DNA from: Pseudomonas sp. MRSN 12121
Lineage (GTDB): Bacteria > Pseudomonadota > Gammaproteobacteria > Pseudomonadales > Pseudomonadaceae
Assembly: GCF_000931465.1 (NCBI RefSeq)
Contig: NZ_CP010892.1
Span: forward strand, 4,487,388-4,551,387
Direction: 5' to 3'
Length of the DNA stretch: 64,000 nucleotides
Below, piece by piece: positions 44,761-53,079 of the stretch (position 1 is its first letter; every line of letters starts with the position of its first letter). The notes under the pieces were generated by a model. The model made no database searches, had not been told where the DNA came from, and saw nothing but the letters and a program-made list of their open reading frames with translations. The position numbers and the translations under genes are program-made.

Positions 44761-45618
44761 TTACTGCGGCAGCGCCGGAATCGGCTCTGTGGGTGGCGGC
44801 AGGGTGCTGGCGGGAGGCGGCGTGACGGTTTCGACGGACGGGGCCGGAGTCGGTTCCACGGGACCGCTCGGCGCAATCGGGGCGGCTTCGGCAGGCGCGG
44901 CCTGGGGTTGCGAGAAGTTCGACTCAGGCGGCGCGCTCGGAGCCGCGGGCGCTGCCGGCTCGGCTGCCGGGGCTGCCGGCGCCGGCTGCGGGCTCGCTGG
45001 GGCCACCGGGGCCGCCGCAGGTTCTACGGGCTTGGCCTCGGGCACGCCCAGATCGGTCTTGGGCTTCTCGATGATATGCGCGGCCTTTTTCGCTTCCTGC
45101 GGCAGGAACAGCTCCACCAGGGCGAAATAACGTTCGTAGAACTTCGCCGAGGAAACCGTCTCGCTGGCGACCTTGACCATGGAATCGTCGGTCGAGCCGA
45201 TCGGCATCGACACCGAGCCCAGCACGCCCACCCCGAGGCTCGCCGAGTTGTTGACCTTCTTCAGCGCATAACGGTCCTGCAGGGCATTGGCGAACACCGT
45301 GGAATGGCGATCGCCGCTGCCGTCCTGGGCACAGACCACACTGAAGCTGATCTCCAGGTGGGTCTCGCCTGTCTGCTGGAAGCTCTTGTGCCCGTTGACC
45401 AGCTTCGGATCGCTGCTGGTGATGATGTAGCCCTGGCTGAGCAAGGCACGGCGGGCCGCCTCGCAGGAAGCTGTGTCACTCACCGGGTAATTGCGCGAAA
45501 AGGTGCCGGAATCATCGAAGTGTTCATGCTCGTAAATGGCCGTCTTCTGCGACGAGCAACCGGCAACGGCGGCCAACAGCATCAACCCGGCAGTGCGCAG
45601 GTGAAATGGTCTAAACAT
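44761..45618 (-). CDS. DUF2242 lipoprotein with Pro/Ala-rich tail
   Basis: The 285-residue protein starts at MFRPFHLRTAG with a lipoprotein signal and lipobox LAAVAGCSS, then a DUF2242 domain (CEAARRALLSQGYIITSSDPKLVNG through VKVASETVSSAKFYERYF). The last ~90 residues are low-complexity Ala/Pro/Glu, likely a flexible linker in the periplasm or at the outer membrane. The role of DUF2242 is unknown. Met 45618 is used because the lipobox must be near the N-terminus; 45657 would add 13 residues. Confidence 0.87.
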   Translation of the reverse strand: MFRPFHLRTAGLMLLAAVAGCSSQKTAIYEHEHFDDSGTFSRNYPVSDTASCEAARRALLSQGYIITSSDPKLVNGHKSFQQTGETHLEISFSVVCAQDGSGDRHSTVFANALQDRYALKKVNNSASLGVGVLGSVSMPIGSTDDSMVKVASETVSSAKFYERYFALVELFLPQEAKKAAHIIEKPKTDLGVPEAKPVEPAAAPVAPASPQPAPAAPAAEPAAPAAPSAPPESNFSQPQAAPAEAAPIAPSGPVEPTPAPSVETVTPPPASTLPPPTEPIPALPQ

Positions 45619-45708
45619 CGAAAATCCTGAGGGAAACGTCCGGGGCGTATTGTGCAACAGTTCAAGGTCGCAGGGCGCGCGGATTAGTGTCTTAAAATTA
45701 ATACAAGT

Positions 45709-46608
45709 CTACTGACCCTGGTTTGCCGGAAAAAGTCGCTCGCACAGATGATCGATGAACACGCGCAGCTTGGCGGCGGCGTGGCGGCTGGACGGCCAGA
45801 GCACCCAGAACACCCCGCTGTGCTCCAGATGCGTATCGAGCACGCGCTGCAATTCGCCCCGCGCGACCGCCTCGCTCACCATGAAATCGGGCAGGCAGGC
45901 GATGCCCTGGTCGCGGCGTACCACATACTCCAGGGCCTCGATGGAGGTGCTGACCAGGCGCGTCGGCAGCAGCGGTTCCGGGACATCGAGCGATCGCCGC
46001 AACGGCCAGGGCTCGAGCTTGCCGGTGGCATGGAAGGTATGCCGCAAACAGTCGTGGTTCGCCAGGTCCGCGGGAGTCTGCGGCACGCCGCGCTCGCGAA
46101 AGTAGGCCGGCGTACCGACCAGCACCAGGCGAAACTGCCCCAGCTGACGGGCCATCAGCCGCGAATCCTTGGGGTTGCCGGTGCGCACCACGGCGTCGAA
46201 ACCCTCCTCCACCACGTCCACCATGCGGTCCGTCAGGTCGATGTCCAGTTCGATCTGCGGATAGCGCTGCATGAAGGCCACCAGGACCGGCATCACCAGG
46301 CCATGCACCTGCGGCAGGCTGATCCGCAATTTGCCCCGGGGCGCACTGGCCGACTTGCACAGGTCGAACTCGGCCGCCTCGACCTCGGCGAGGATGCGCC
46401 GGCAGCGCTCGAGAAAACCCGCCCCCTCGGCAGTCAGCGTGACGCTACGGGTGCTGCGATGGAACAACCGGGTCTCCAGGCGCTCTTCCAGCCGCGCGAT
46501 ACTCTTGCCCACGGCCGACGACGAGACCCCGAGCAGCCGCCCCGCTTCGGTGAAACTGCGGGTCTCGGCCACCTGGACGAATACCGAGATACTGCTCAAC
46601 CAGTCCAT
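45709..46608 (-). CDS. LysR-family regulator
   Basis: The 299-residue protein has the LysR helix-turn-helix (WLSSISVFVQVAETRSFTEAGRLLGVSSSAVGKSIARLEERL) of the DsdC/PbuX-like large subgroup. Met 46608 has GAGG six bases upstream. It is divergent from an MFS exporter gene across 125 bp and probably regulates it. Effector unknown. Confidence 0.9.
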   Translation of the reverse strand: MDWLSSISVFVQVAETRSFTEAGRLLGVSSSAVGKSIARLEERLETRLFHRSTRSVTLTAEGAGFLERCRRILAEVEAAEFDLCKSASAPRGKLRISLPQVHGLVMPVLVAFMQRYPQIELDIDLTDRMVDVVEEGFDAVVRTGNPKDSRLMARQLGQFRLVLVGTPAYFRERGVPQTPADLANHDCLRHTFHATGKLEPWPLRRSLDVPEPLLPTRLVSTSIEALEYVVRRDQGIACLPDFMVSEAVARGELQRVLDTHLEHSGVFWVLWPSSRHAAAKLRVFIDHLCERLFPANQGQ

Positions 46609-46733
46609 CGCGCACCTCAGGATTGCGGACATGGACGTCCGATAAGTTCGGAACCTTAGCCTATTTTTCTCTGCCCCACAGCGCCCTAGGCTCAGCCCTT
46701 CCCGGAACCTGAATCTGTAGCGAGCCTGACACC

Positions 46734-47939
46734 ATGAGCGAACCCCTTTGCGCCGCCGACCTGCTGGACATCGAATCCCGGCGAAACCACCGACTGCCAT
46801 TGAGCGGCCTGCTGGCCCTGGCGACCGCCGGCTTCATCACCATTCTCACCGAGGCAATGCCCGCGGGCCTGCTGCCGCAGATGAGCCAGGACCTGAGGGT
46901 GTCGCCCGCGCTGATCGGCCAGTTGGTCACCCTGTACGCCATCGGTTCGCTGCTGGCGGCGATCCCCCTGGTGATCCTTACCCAAGGCTGGCGCCGCCGG
47001 CCTTTGCTGATGGTCGCCATAGGCGGCTTTGCCGTGGTCAACAGCGTCACCGCGCTCTCCACGAGCTACAGCCTGATCCTGGTCGCCCGCCTGTTCGCCG
47101 GGGTGTTTGCCGGCCTGCTCTGGGCCCTGGTAGCGGGTTATGCGAGCCGGATGGTCGCGCCGCACCTGCAAGGCCGCGCCATTGCCGTAGCGATGCTCGG
47201 CGCCCCGCTGGCGCTGTCCCTGGGCGTTCCCGCCGGTACGCTGCTGGGCACCCTGCTGGGTTGGCGCGCGAGCTTTGCCTTGATGACCCTGCTGACGCTG
47301 GTGCTACTGGCCTGGGTGCGCTGGCAAGTGCCGGACTTTCCCGGCCAGCGCGCCGACAAGCGCCTGCCCCTCCGAGGCGTGTTCGCGTTGCCCGGGGTCA
47401 AGCCGGTACTGTTCGTGACCTTCGCCTATGTCCTGGGCCACAACATCCTCTACACCTACATCGCGCCGTTTCTGGAACCGGCCGGCATCGCCGGGCAAAT
47501 CGAGCGGGTCCTGCTGGCGTTCGGCTTGAGTGCACTGGTAAGTATCTGGGTCGTCGGCCTGTTGATCGATCGCTGGCTGCGACAGCTGGTCCTGATCAGT
47601 TGCGTCCTGTTCGGTCTTTCGGCGCTGCTCCTGGCCTTCCGGGCCGAGACACCGCTAGCGGTCTATGCCTCGATCGCACTCTGGGGATTATCGTTCGGCG
47701 GCCTGGCCACCCTGTTGCAGACCGCACTGGCCAAGGCGGCCGGCAGTGCCGCCGATGCGGCACAGTCGATGCTGGTGACGGCATGGAACCTGGCAATCGC
47801 CGGCGGCGGGCTGGTGGGTGGCGTGCTGTTGGAAGGCCCGGGCGTGCTGTCGTTTCCCTGGGTGATCATCGGCCTGCTGCTGGTTTGCCTGCTGGTGACG
47901 ATCAAGGCCCGACGGCATGGCTTTGCCGCCATCGGCTGA
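46734..47939 (+). CDS. MFS transporter (DHA1/AraJ-like)
   Basis: The 401-residue inner-membrane protein has about twelve membrane segments, starting at PLSGLLALATAGFITILTEAMPAGLLP, which recalls the AraJ/YdhP sugar or drug exporters. Paired with the divergent LysR gene. It ends in a hairpin (CCCCGGC/GCCGGGG, 47949-47967). Substrate unknown. Confidence 0.9.
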   Translation: MSEPLCAADLLDIESRRNHRLPLSGLLALATAGFITILTEAMPAGLLPQMSQDLRVSPALIGQLVTLYAIGSLLAAIPLVILTQGWRRRPLLMVAIGGFAVVNSVTALSTSYSLILVARLFAGVFAGLLWALVAGYASRMVAPHLQGRAIAVAMLGAPLALSLGVPAGTLLGTLLGWRASFALMTLLTLVLLAWVRWQVPDFPGQRADKRLPLRGVFALPGVKPVLFVTFAYVLGHNILYTYIAPFLEPAGIAGQIERVLLAFGLSALVSIWVVGLLIDRWLRQLVLISCVLFGLSALLLAFRAETPLAVYASIALWGLSFGGLATLLQTALAKAAGSAADAAQSMLVTAWNLAIAGGGLVGGVLLEGPGVLSFPWVIIGLLLVCLLVTIKARRHGFAAIG

Positions 47940-47948
47940 AAACAAAAA

Positions 47949-47967
47949 CCCCGGCGCATGGCCGGGG
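47949..47967. terminator. Hairpin between convergent MFS and ppiD
   Basis: CCCCGGC (47949-47955) pairs with GCCGGGG (47961-47967), with A-tract on one side and TCTGTGTTTG on the other, so it can act for either strand. Confidence 0.75.
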
Positions 47968-47993
47968 TCTGTGTTTGTCGCTTCACTCAGGCA

Positions 47994-49865
47994 TCAGAAC
48001 CGCTTGATGTCAGCCTGGTTTTCCAACTGCTTGCGGTAAGCCGCGAAGTCCTGCTGCCCCATGCGCGAGGCAAGGAAACGGCGGTACTGGGCCTTCTCTT
48101 CGTCGGTCGGTGCAGCCGCTTCGTTCACGCCTTTGAGTTGCAGGACCACCACGCTGCCGTTGGGCAGGGTCACGCTACCGAAGGTCGGCTTGTCCTTGGC
48201 CGCAGGCTTGGCCATGCGGAACAGGGTCTGCAGCACGATCGGCTCGACACCTTCCTGGGCACGGGTCGCCGCTTCCGAAACCTTCCAGTTCTGGTCGTCG
48301 ACAGCAGCATTCGACGCCGTCTTGCCGTCACGCAGGCTGGCGATCAAGGCATCGGCCTTGGCCTTGGCGGCAGCGCTCGCACGCTCCTTGGCCAACTGGG
48401 TACGGATGCTGCTGGCAACGCTTTCCAGTGGCAGTTGCGCAGGCTTGCGGTGCTCCTTGGCACGCAGCACCACGACGGTTTCCGGGTCCAGCTCGATGGC
48501 CGTGCTGTTGGCGCCCTCATCCAGTACTTCAGGGCTGAAGGCAGCCTGTACCACGGCACGATTGGCCGCAATGCCCTCGCCGCCTTCACGCCCGAACGGC
48601 GCGGAGGTATGCACAGTCAGTTTCAGATCCTGTGCAGGCTGGGCCAGGTCCGAGGCTTCGAACGAGGAGTCTTCCAGTTGCTTGGTCGCCTCGACGAAAC
48701 GCTGCTCGACCTGCTGGGTTTTCAGCTCGCGGGTCAGCTTGTCTTTCAGGCTGGCGAAGCTCGGTACTTCCGGCGCTTCGACGCCCAGCAGCTTGATCAG
48801 GTGGAAACCGAAGGCCGTCCGCACCGGGGCGGAAACCTGGTCCTTGTTCAGCGCGTACAGCGCCTCCTCGAAAGCCGGGTCATAGACGCCAGGACCGGCA
48901 TAACCCAGGTCACCGCCGTTGTTCGCCGAACCCGGGTCCTGGGAGAACTCCTTGGCCAGAGCCTCGAAGCTTTCGCCCTTGGCCAGGCGCGCCTGGATCT
49001 CTTCGATCTTGGCCTTGGCCTGAGCCTCGTTCACCTTGTCGTTCACTTCGATCAGGATGTGCGCGGCACGACGCTGCTCGGACAGGTTGGCGGTCTCTTT
49101 CTGGTACAGCGCCTGCAGCTCTTCATCCTTCACGCTGACCTGATCGAAGAAGGCAGCCTTCTTCAGCTCCAGGTAATCGATGACCACCTGATCCGGCGAC
49201 ATGAATTCCTTGGCGTGTTCGTCGTAGTAGGCCTTGACCTCATCATCGGTCAGCTTGATCGCCGCCGGGTCGGCCTTGATGGTCAGCGAAGCGTAATCGC
49301 GGGTCTGCTTTTCCAGGCGAGCGAATGCCAGGACCTGGGCATCGGTCACGAAGCCGCTACCCGCCAGACCGGCGCGCACCTGGCCGATCAGCATTTCCTG
49401 GGCCAGCATCTGGCGGAACTGCATCCGGCTGTAGCCCAGTTGACGGACCACCTGGTCGAAACGCTCGGGACTGAACTTGCCGTCCACCTGGAATTCCGGC
49501 GTTTGCAGGATCACTTGGTCCAGCGCGGCTTCAGAGAACGCGAACTTGGAGTCTTGCGCGCCTTGCAGCAGCAGTTTGCGGTCGATCAGACCTTTGAGAG
49601 CCGCCTCGCGCAGCATCTTCTCGTCGAGCAACGAGGCATCGAAATCCTTGCCCAGCTGTTGCATGAGCTGGCGGCGTTGCATATCGACCGCCTGGCTCAA
49701 TTCATTCTGGGTGATTTCTTCGCCATTGACCTTGGCCGCGTCCTGACTGGTGGAGGTGGCTTGAAAAATGGCATCGAAACCGGTCAGCGCCATCAGTGCG
49801 ACGATGACCCCGATAATGGTCTTGGCAATCCAGCCTTGTGAATTGTCCCTGATATTCTGCAGCAT
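47994..49865 (-). CDS. ppiD: Membrane-anchored periplasmic peptidyl-prolyl isomerase/chaperone
   Basis: The 623-residue protein has one N-terminal membrane anchor (IAKTIIGVIVALMALTGF), a SurA_N-type chaperone region (INGEEITQNEL-like VNGEEITQNELSQAVDMQRRQL) and a parvulin domain (RRAAHILIEVNDKVNEAQAKAKIEEIQARL, then EFSQDPGSANNGGDLGY). It helps newly exported proteins fold at the Sec translocon. It lies downstream of hupB, as in other Pseudomonas, though a tRNA-like relic and hairpins separate them. Confidence 0.93.
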   Translation of the reverse strand: MLQNIRDNSQGWIAKTIIGVIVALMALTGFDAIFQATSTSQDAAKVNGEEITQNELSQAVDMQRRQLMQQLGKDFDASLLDEKMLREAALKGLIDRKLLLQGAQDSKFAFSEAALDQVILQTPEFQVDGKFSPERFDQVVRQLGYSRMQFRQMLAQEMLIGQVRAGLAGSGFVTDAQVLAFARLEKQTRDYASLTIKADPAAIKLTDDEVKAYYDEHAKEFMSPDQVVIDYLELKKAAFFDQVSVKDEELQALYQKETANLSEQRRAAHILIEVNDKVNEAQAKAKIEEIQARLAKGESFEALAKEFSQDPGSANNGGDLGYAGPGVYDPAFEEALYALNKDQVSAPVRTAFGFHLIKLLGVEAPEVPSFASLKDKLTRELKTQQVEQRFVEATKQLEDSSFEASDLAQPAQDLKLTVHTSAPFGREGGEGIAANRAVVQAAFSPEVLDEGANSTAIELDPETVVVLRAKEHRKPAQLPLESVASSIRTQLAKERASAAAKAKADALIASLRDGKTASNAAVDDQNWKVSEAATRAQEGVEPIVLQTLFRMAKPAAKDKPTFGSVTLPNGSVVVLQLKGVNEAAAPTDEEKAQYRRFLASRMGQQDFAAYRKQLENQADIKRF

Positions 49866-49932
49866 GCGTCCCCCAGAAACGGTTGTACTTCAAAATAGGC
49901 AACCGTGGAGCGTGGGTAGAATCCGGATAGAA

Positions 49933-49960
49933 GAAAGGCGCATCCGAGGATGCGCCTTTC
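49933..49960. terminator. Perfect hairpin upstream of ppiD
   Basis: GAAAGGCGCATCC (49933-49945) pairs perfectly with GGATGCGCCTTTC (49948-49960). It would end the hupB/tRNA-like transcript before ppiD. Confidence 0.75.
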
Positions 49961-49967
49961 TCGTAAC

Positions 49968-50044
49968 TGGCGAAGCGGACGGAGGTTCGAGTCTTCGATC
50001 CCCGTGTGACAAACCGGACGTCTGACCGGCTGCCCTACCGCTCC
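49968..50044 (-). pseudogene. Degenerate tRNA-Asp(GTC)
   Basis: The 77-base minus-strand segment keeps tRNA-Asp size. Acceptor GGAGCGG pairs with CCGCTTC (one G-T), G73 and an encoded CCA follow. The anticodon loop TTGTCAC carries GTC on a stem with a single G-G mismatch. The D stem (GGGC/GACG) keeps two of four pairs. The T arm (AAGAC, TCGAACC, TCCGT) has lost most pairing and the TTCGA loop. It is therefore probably not a working tRNA. tRNA-Asp genes are common next to ppiD in Pseudomonas. Confidence 0.7.
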
Positions 50045-50051
50045 GCTGCCA

Positions 50052-50071
50052 GGTCGGGAAAGACCCCGACC
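50052..50071. terminator. Hairpin after hupB
   Basis: GGTCGGG (50052-50058) pairs with CCCGACC (50065-50071), 27 bases past the hupB stop. No T-tract follows. Confidence 0.55.
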
Positions 50072-50097
50072 CGGGTAGGCAAAGGCTTGAACGAAGC

Positions 50098-50370
50098 TTA
50101 GTTAACGGCTTCTTTCAGTGCTTTACCGGCTTTGAAACCTGGTTTTTTGGCTGCAGCGATTTCCAGCGTCTTACCGGTCTGTGGGTTACGACCAATGCGA
50201 GCAGGACGATCGGTAACAGAGAAAGTACCGAAACCAACCAGTACAACGGAGTCGCCAGCCTTAAGAGCGCCAGTGACGGATTCGATTACAGCGTCCAGCG
50301 CACGGCCAGCAGCGGCTTTCGGGATATCAGCAGATGCAGCGATAGCATCAATCAGTTCCGACTTGTTCAC
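50098..50370 (-). CDS. hupB: DNA-binding protein HU-beta
   Basis: The 90-residue protein is exactly HU length: NKSELIDAIAASADIPKAAAGRALDAVIESV, the DNA arm VGFGTFSVTDRPARIGRNPQTGKTLEIAAAKKPGFKAG and a short C-terminal helix. It is a nucleoid protein that bends and compacts DNA. The start is GTG at 50370, with GGGGA a few bases upstream; frames from 50427 add residues foreign to HU. Its own sigma-70 promoter (50468-50496) lies between lon and hupB. Confidence 0.96.
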   Translation of the reverse strand: MNKSELIDAIAASADIPKAAAGRALDAVIESVTGALKAGDSVVLVGFGTFSVTDRPARIGRNPQTGKTLEIAAAKKPGFKAGKALKEAVN

Positions 50371-50467
50371 TCTAAGTCCCCTTATATATCTATTTGAGTA
50401 TGATTCTAAGTTTTTTGGTGAAAGCAAAAACCAGTGCTGAATGGCCTACAGACACTTAAGAGCCGCT

Positions 50468-50496
50468 TTATAACAAGGGCTCTAAAAAGCTGTCAA
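50468..50496 (-). promoter_or_regulatory. Sigma-70 promoter of hupB
   Basis: On the minus strand TTGACA (complement of 50491-50496), a 17-base spacer and TTATAA (complement of 50468-50473). Both hexamers are near consensus, and the start site would fall ~90 bases before the hupB GTG. Confidence 0.8.
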
Positions 50497-50520
50497 GGAA
50501 GCCCCCCAGGCTAATGCGTA

Positions 50521-52917
50521 CTAATGCGTGCTAATTCTTTCCTTAGAGTCAGACTCGCGCTTTTCATCCTTTGCAACTATCTCGGGAGCCACATCCGGCA
50601 AGGGCTCCGGCGCGTATTGCAGCGCAATTTGGAGGACCTCGTCAATCCATTTAACTGGCTTAATTTGTAGATCCTGCTTGATATTGTCAGGAATTTCCTT
50701 CAAATCGCGCACATTCTCTTCTGGAATGATGACAGTCTTGATTCCACCGCGATGTGCTGCAAGAAGTTTCTCTTTCAAACCGCCGATCGCCAACACCTGA
50801 CCACGCAGGGTAATTTCCCCGGTCATGGCCACATCAGCCCGCACCGGAATACCGGTAAGCGCCGAAACCAGGGCCGTGCACATGCCTACGCCCGCGCTAG
50901 GGCCGTCTTTCGGGGTCGCCCCTTCCGGCATATGGATGTGCGTGTCGCGCTTCTCGTGGAAGTCCAGGGGAATCCCCAGGCTCTTCGCCCGGCTGCGCAC
51001 CACCGTCAGCGCGGCGGTAATGGACTCGACCATCACATCGCCCAGCGAACCGGTCTTGATCAGTTGGCCCTTGCCAGGCACCACGGCCGCTTCGATGGTC
51101 AGCAATTCGCCGCCCACCTGGGTCCAGGCCAGGCCCGTTACCTGCCCGATCTGATCCTGCTGCTCGGCCAGGCCGTAGCGGAATTTACGCACGCCGAGGA
51201 AATGCTCCAGCAGGTCGGACGTGACCTTCACCGAGAAGCGTTTCTCCAGGGCATGCTCCTTGACCGCCTTGCGGCAAACCTTGGCAATCTGCCGCTCCAG
51301 CCCACGTACGCCGGCTTCCCGAGTGTAGTAGCGGATGATGTCGCGGATGGCTTCTTCGTCGAATTCCAGCTCGCCTTTCTTCAAGCCATTGGCCTGAATC
51401 TGCTTCGGCGAGAGGTACTTGACCGCGATGTTGATCTTCTCGTCCTCGGTGTAACCCGGCAGGCGAATCACTTCCATCCGGTCCAGCAAGGCCGGTGGAA
51501 TATTCATCGAGTTGGAGGTACAGAGGAACATCACATCGGAAAGATCGTAATCGACTTCCAGATAGTGGTCGTTGAAGTTGTGGTTCTGCTCGGGGTCGAG
51601 CACTTCGAGCAATGCCGACGCCGGATCGCCACGCATGTCGCTGCCCATCTTGTCGATTTCATCGAGCAGGAACAGCGGGTTGCGAACGCCCACCTTTGTC
51701 ATCTTTTGAATCAATCTTCCTGGCATCGAACCGATGTAGGTACGACGGTGGCCACGGATTTCCGCCTCATCACGCACGCCACCCAGGGCCATGCGGACAA
51801 ATTTGCGGTTGGTGGCATGAGCGATCGACTCTGCCAGGGAAGTCTTGCCCACCCCAGGAGGCCCTACCAGGCACAGCACCGGACCACGAATCTTCTTCAC
51901 ACGCTTTTGCACGGCGAGGTATTCGAGAATCCGCTCTTTGACTTCTTCCAGGCCGTAATGGTCGGCGTCAAGAATATCTTCGGCGCGTGCCAGATCCAGG
52001 CGCACCTTGCTCTGCGCCTTCCACGGCACCTGAACCAGCCAGTCGATGTACGAACGCACTACCGTGGCTTCAGCGGACATCGGCGACATTTGCTTGAGCT
52101 TGTTCAGCTCTGCCTGGGCTTTGGCCAGGGCATCTTTAGGCAAGCCAGCGGCGTCGATACGTTTTTTCAGTTCTTCGACTTCATTGTGACCTTCGTCACC
52201 GTCGCCCAACTCTTTCTGAATGGCCTTCATCTGCTCATTCAGGTAGTACTCGCGCTGGCTGCGCTCCATTTGTTTCTTCACGCGACCGCGGATGCGCTTC
52301 TCGACCTGCAACAGGTCGATTTCCGCATCCAGCAATGCCAGCACGTGTTCGACACGCGCCGACAGATCGATGATTTCGAGAATTTCCTGCTTCTGCTCGA
52401 TTTTCAGCGCCATATGGGCAGCCATGGTGTCGACCAGGCGGCTCGGCTCATCGATGCTGTTCAGGGACGACAGCACTTCGGCAGGGACTTTCTTACCTAG
52501 CTGAACATACTGTTCGAACTGGGACAGCAGGCTACGAACAAAGACTTCCGACTCGCGCTCAGGAGCATCTACCTCATCAATCAGGGCGACTTCGGCACGG
52601 CAGTGGCCGTCCACTTCACTGAAACGCTCTACGGTGCCACGCTGCTCACCCTCGACCAATACCTTGACAGTACCGTCGGGCAGCTTGAGCAATTGCAAAA
52701 CAGTGGCGATGGTACCCACGCGATAGAGTGCATCTTCACCGGGATCGTCATCAGCAGGATTTCTCTGAGCCAGCAGAAGAATCTGCTTGTCGCCCGTCAT
52801 CGCGGCCTCGAGGGCTTCGATAGACTTCTCGCGCCCCACGAACAGCGGGATAACCATGTGCGGATAAACCACGACGTCACGCAATGGCAGGAGAGGCAAT
52901 TCGATGGTTGTCTTCAT
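50521..52917 (-). CDS. lon: ATP-dependent protease Lon
   Basis: The 798-residue protein has the N-terminal substrate domain (LPLLPLRDVVVYPHMVIPLFVGR), AAA+ ATPase (GPPGVGKTSLAESIA, FLLDEIDKMG) and C-terminal protease domain. Ser674 (PKDGPSAGVGM) and Lys717 (GGLKEKLLAAHRGG) form the dyad. It degrades misfolded proteins and specific regulators in the cytoplasm. A good heat-shock promoter precedes it. hupB follows with its own promoter. Confidence 0.97.
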   Translation of the reverse strand: MKTTIELPLLPLRDVVVYPHMVIPLFVGREKSIEALEAAMTGDKQILLLAQRNPADDDPGEDALYRVGTIATVLQLLKLPDGTVKVLVEGEQRGTVERFSEVDGHCRAEVALIDEVDAPERESEVFVRSLLSQFEQYVQLGKKVPAEVLSSLNSIDEPSRLVDTMAAHMALKIEQKQEILEIIDLSARVEHVLALLDAEIDLLQVEKRIRGRVKKQMERSQREYYLNEQMKAIQKELGDGDEGHNEVEELKKRIDAAGLPKDALAKAQAELNKLKQMSPMSAEATVVRSYIDWLVQVPWKAQSKVRLDLARAEDILDADHYGLEEVKERILEYLAVQKRVKKIRGPVLCLVGPPGVGKTSLAESIAHATNRKFVRMALGGVRDEAEIRGHRRTYIGSMPGRLIQKMTKVGVRNPLFLLDEIDKMGSDMRGDPASALLEVLDPEQNHNFNDHYLEVDYDLSDVMFLCTSNSMNIPPALLDRMEVIRLPGYTEDEKINIAVKYLSPKQIQANGLKKGELEFDEEAIRDIIRYYTREAGVRGLERQIAKVCRKAVKEHALEKRFSVKVTSDLLEHFLGVRKFRYGLAEQQDQIGQVTGLAWTQVGGELLTIEAAVVPGKGQLIKTGSLGDVMVESITAALTVVRSRAKSLGIPLDFHEKRDTHIHMPEGATPKDGPSAGVGMCTALVSALTGIPVRADVAMTGEITLRGQVLAIGGLKEKLLAAHRGGIKTVIIPEENVRDLKEIPDNIKQDLQIKPVKWIDEVLQIALQYAPEPLPDVAPEIVAKDEKRESDSKERISTH

Positions 52918-52975
52918 GATTTCGCCTCTATGGCGGCCACAAGGCCGTAAACAGATGGAAGTAAGCTTGAAACCA

Positions 52976-53004
52976 AGATGGGGGCTGCCCGAGAAAAAAA
53001 CAAG
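52976..53004 (-). promoter_or_regulatory. Heat-shock (sigma-32) promoter of lon
   Basis: On the minus strand CTTGTTT (complement of 52998-53004), a 14-base spacer, then CCCCATCT (complement of 52976-52983), an exact match to the sigma-32 -10 element. It lies about 60 bases before the lon ATG. Confidence 0.75.
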
Positions 53005-53037
53005 CTCAAGGACAGTACTTTAAAGACTGTAAAAGCA

Positions 53038-53057
53038 AAGGGGCCCGAAGGCCCCTT
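53038..53057 (-). terminator. Terminator after clpX
   Basis: AAGGGGCC and GGCCCCTT pair around a four-base loop; on the minus strand a TTTGCTTTT stretch follows. Confidence 0.8.
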
Positions 53058-53079
53058 CTGTAAACCAGCAGTCCGGCAC

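Noticed and set aside
47958..49841. Plus-strand frame of 627 codons opposite ppiD
   Set aside because: Composition typical of an antisense frame; PpiD is complete on the minus strand.
49968..50044. Working tRNA-Asp
   Set aside because: The T arm and D stem cannot form the standard structure, so it is listed as a pseudogene.
50459..50485. Terminator for lon
   Set aside because: AAGAGCC/GGCTCT pair weakly, lack a T-tract and overlap the hupB -10 and spacer, so the promoter reading is better.
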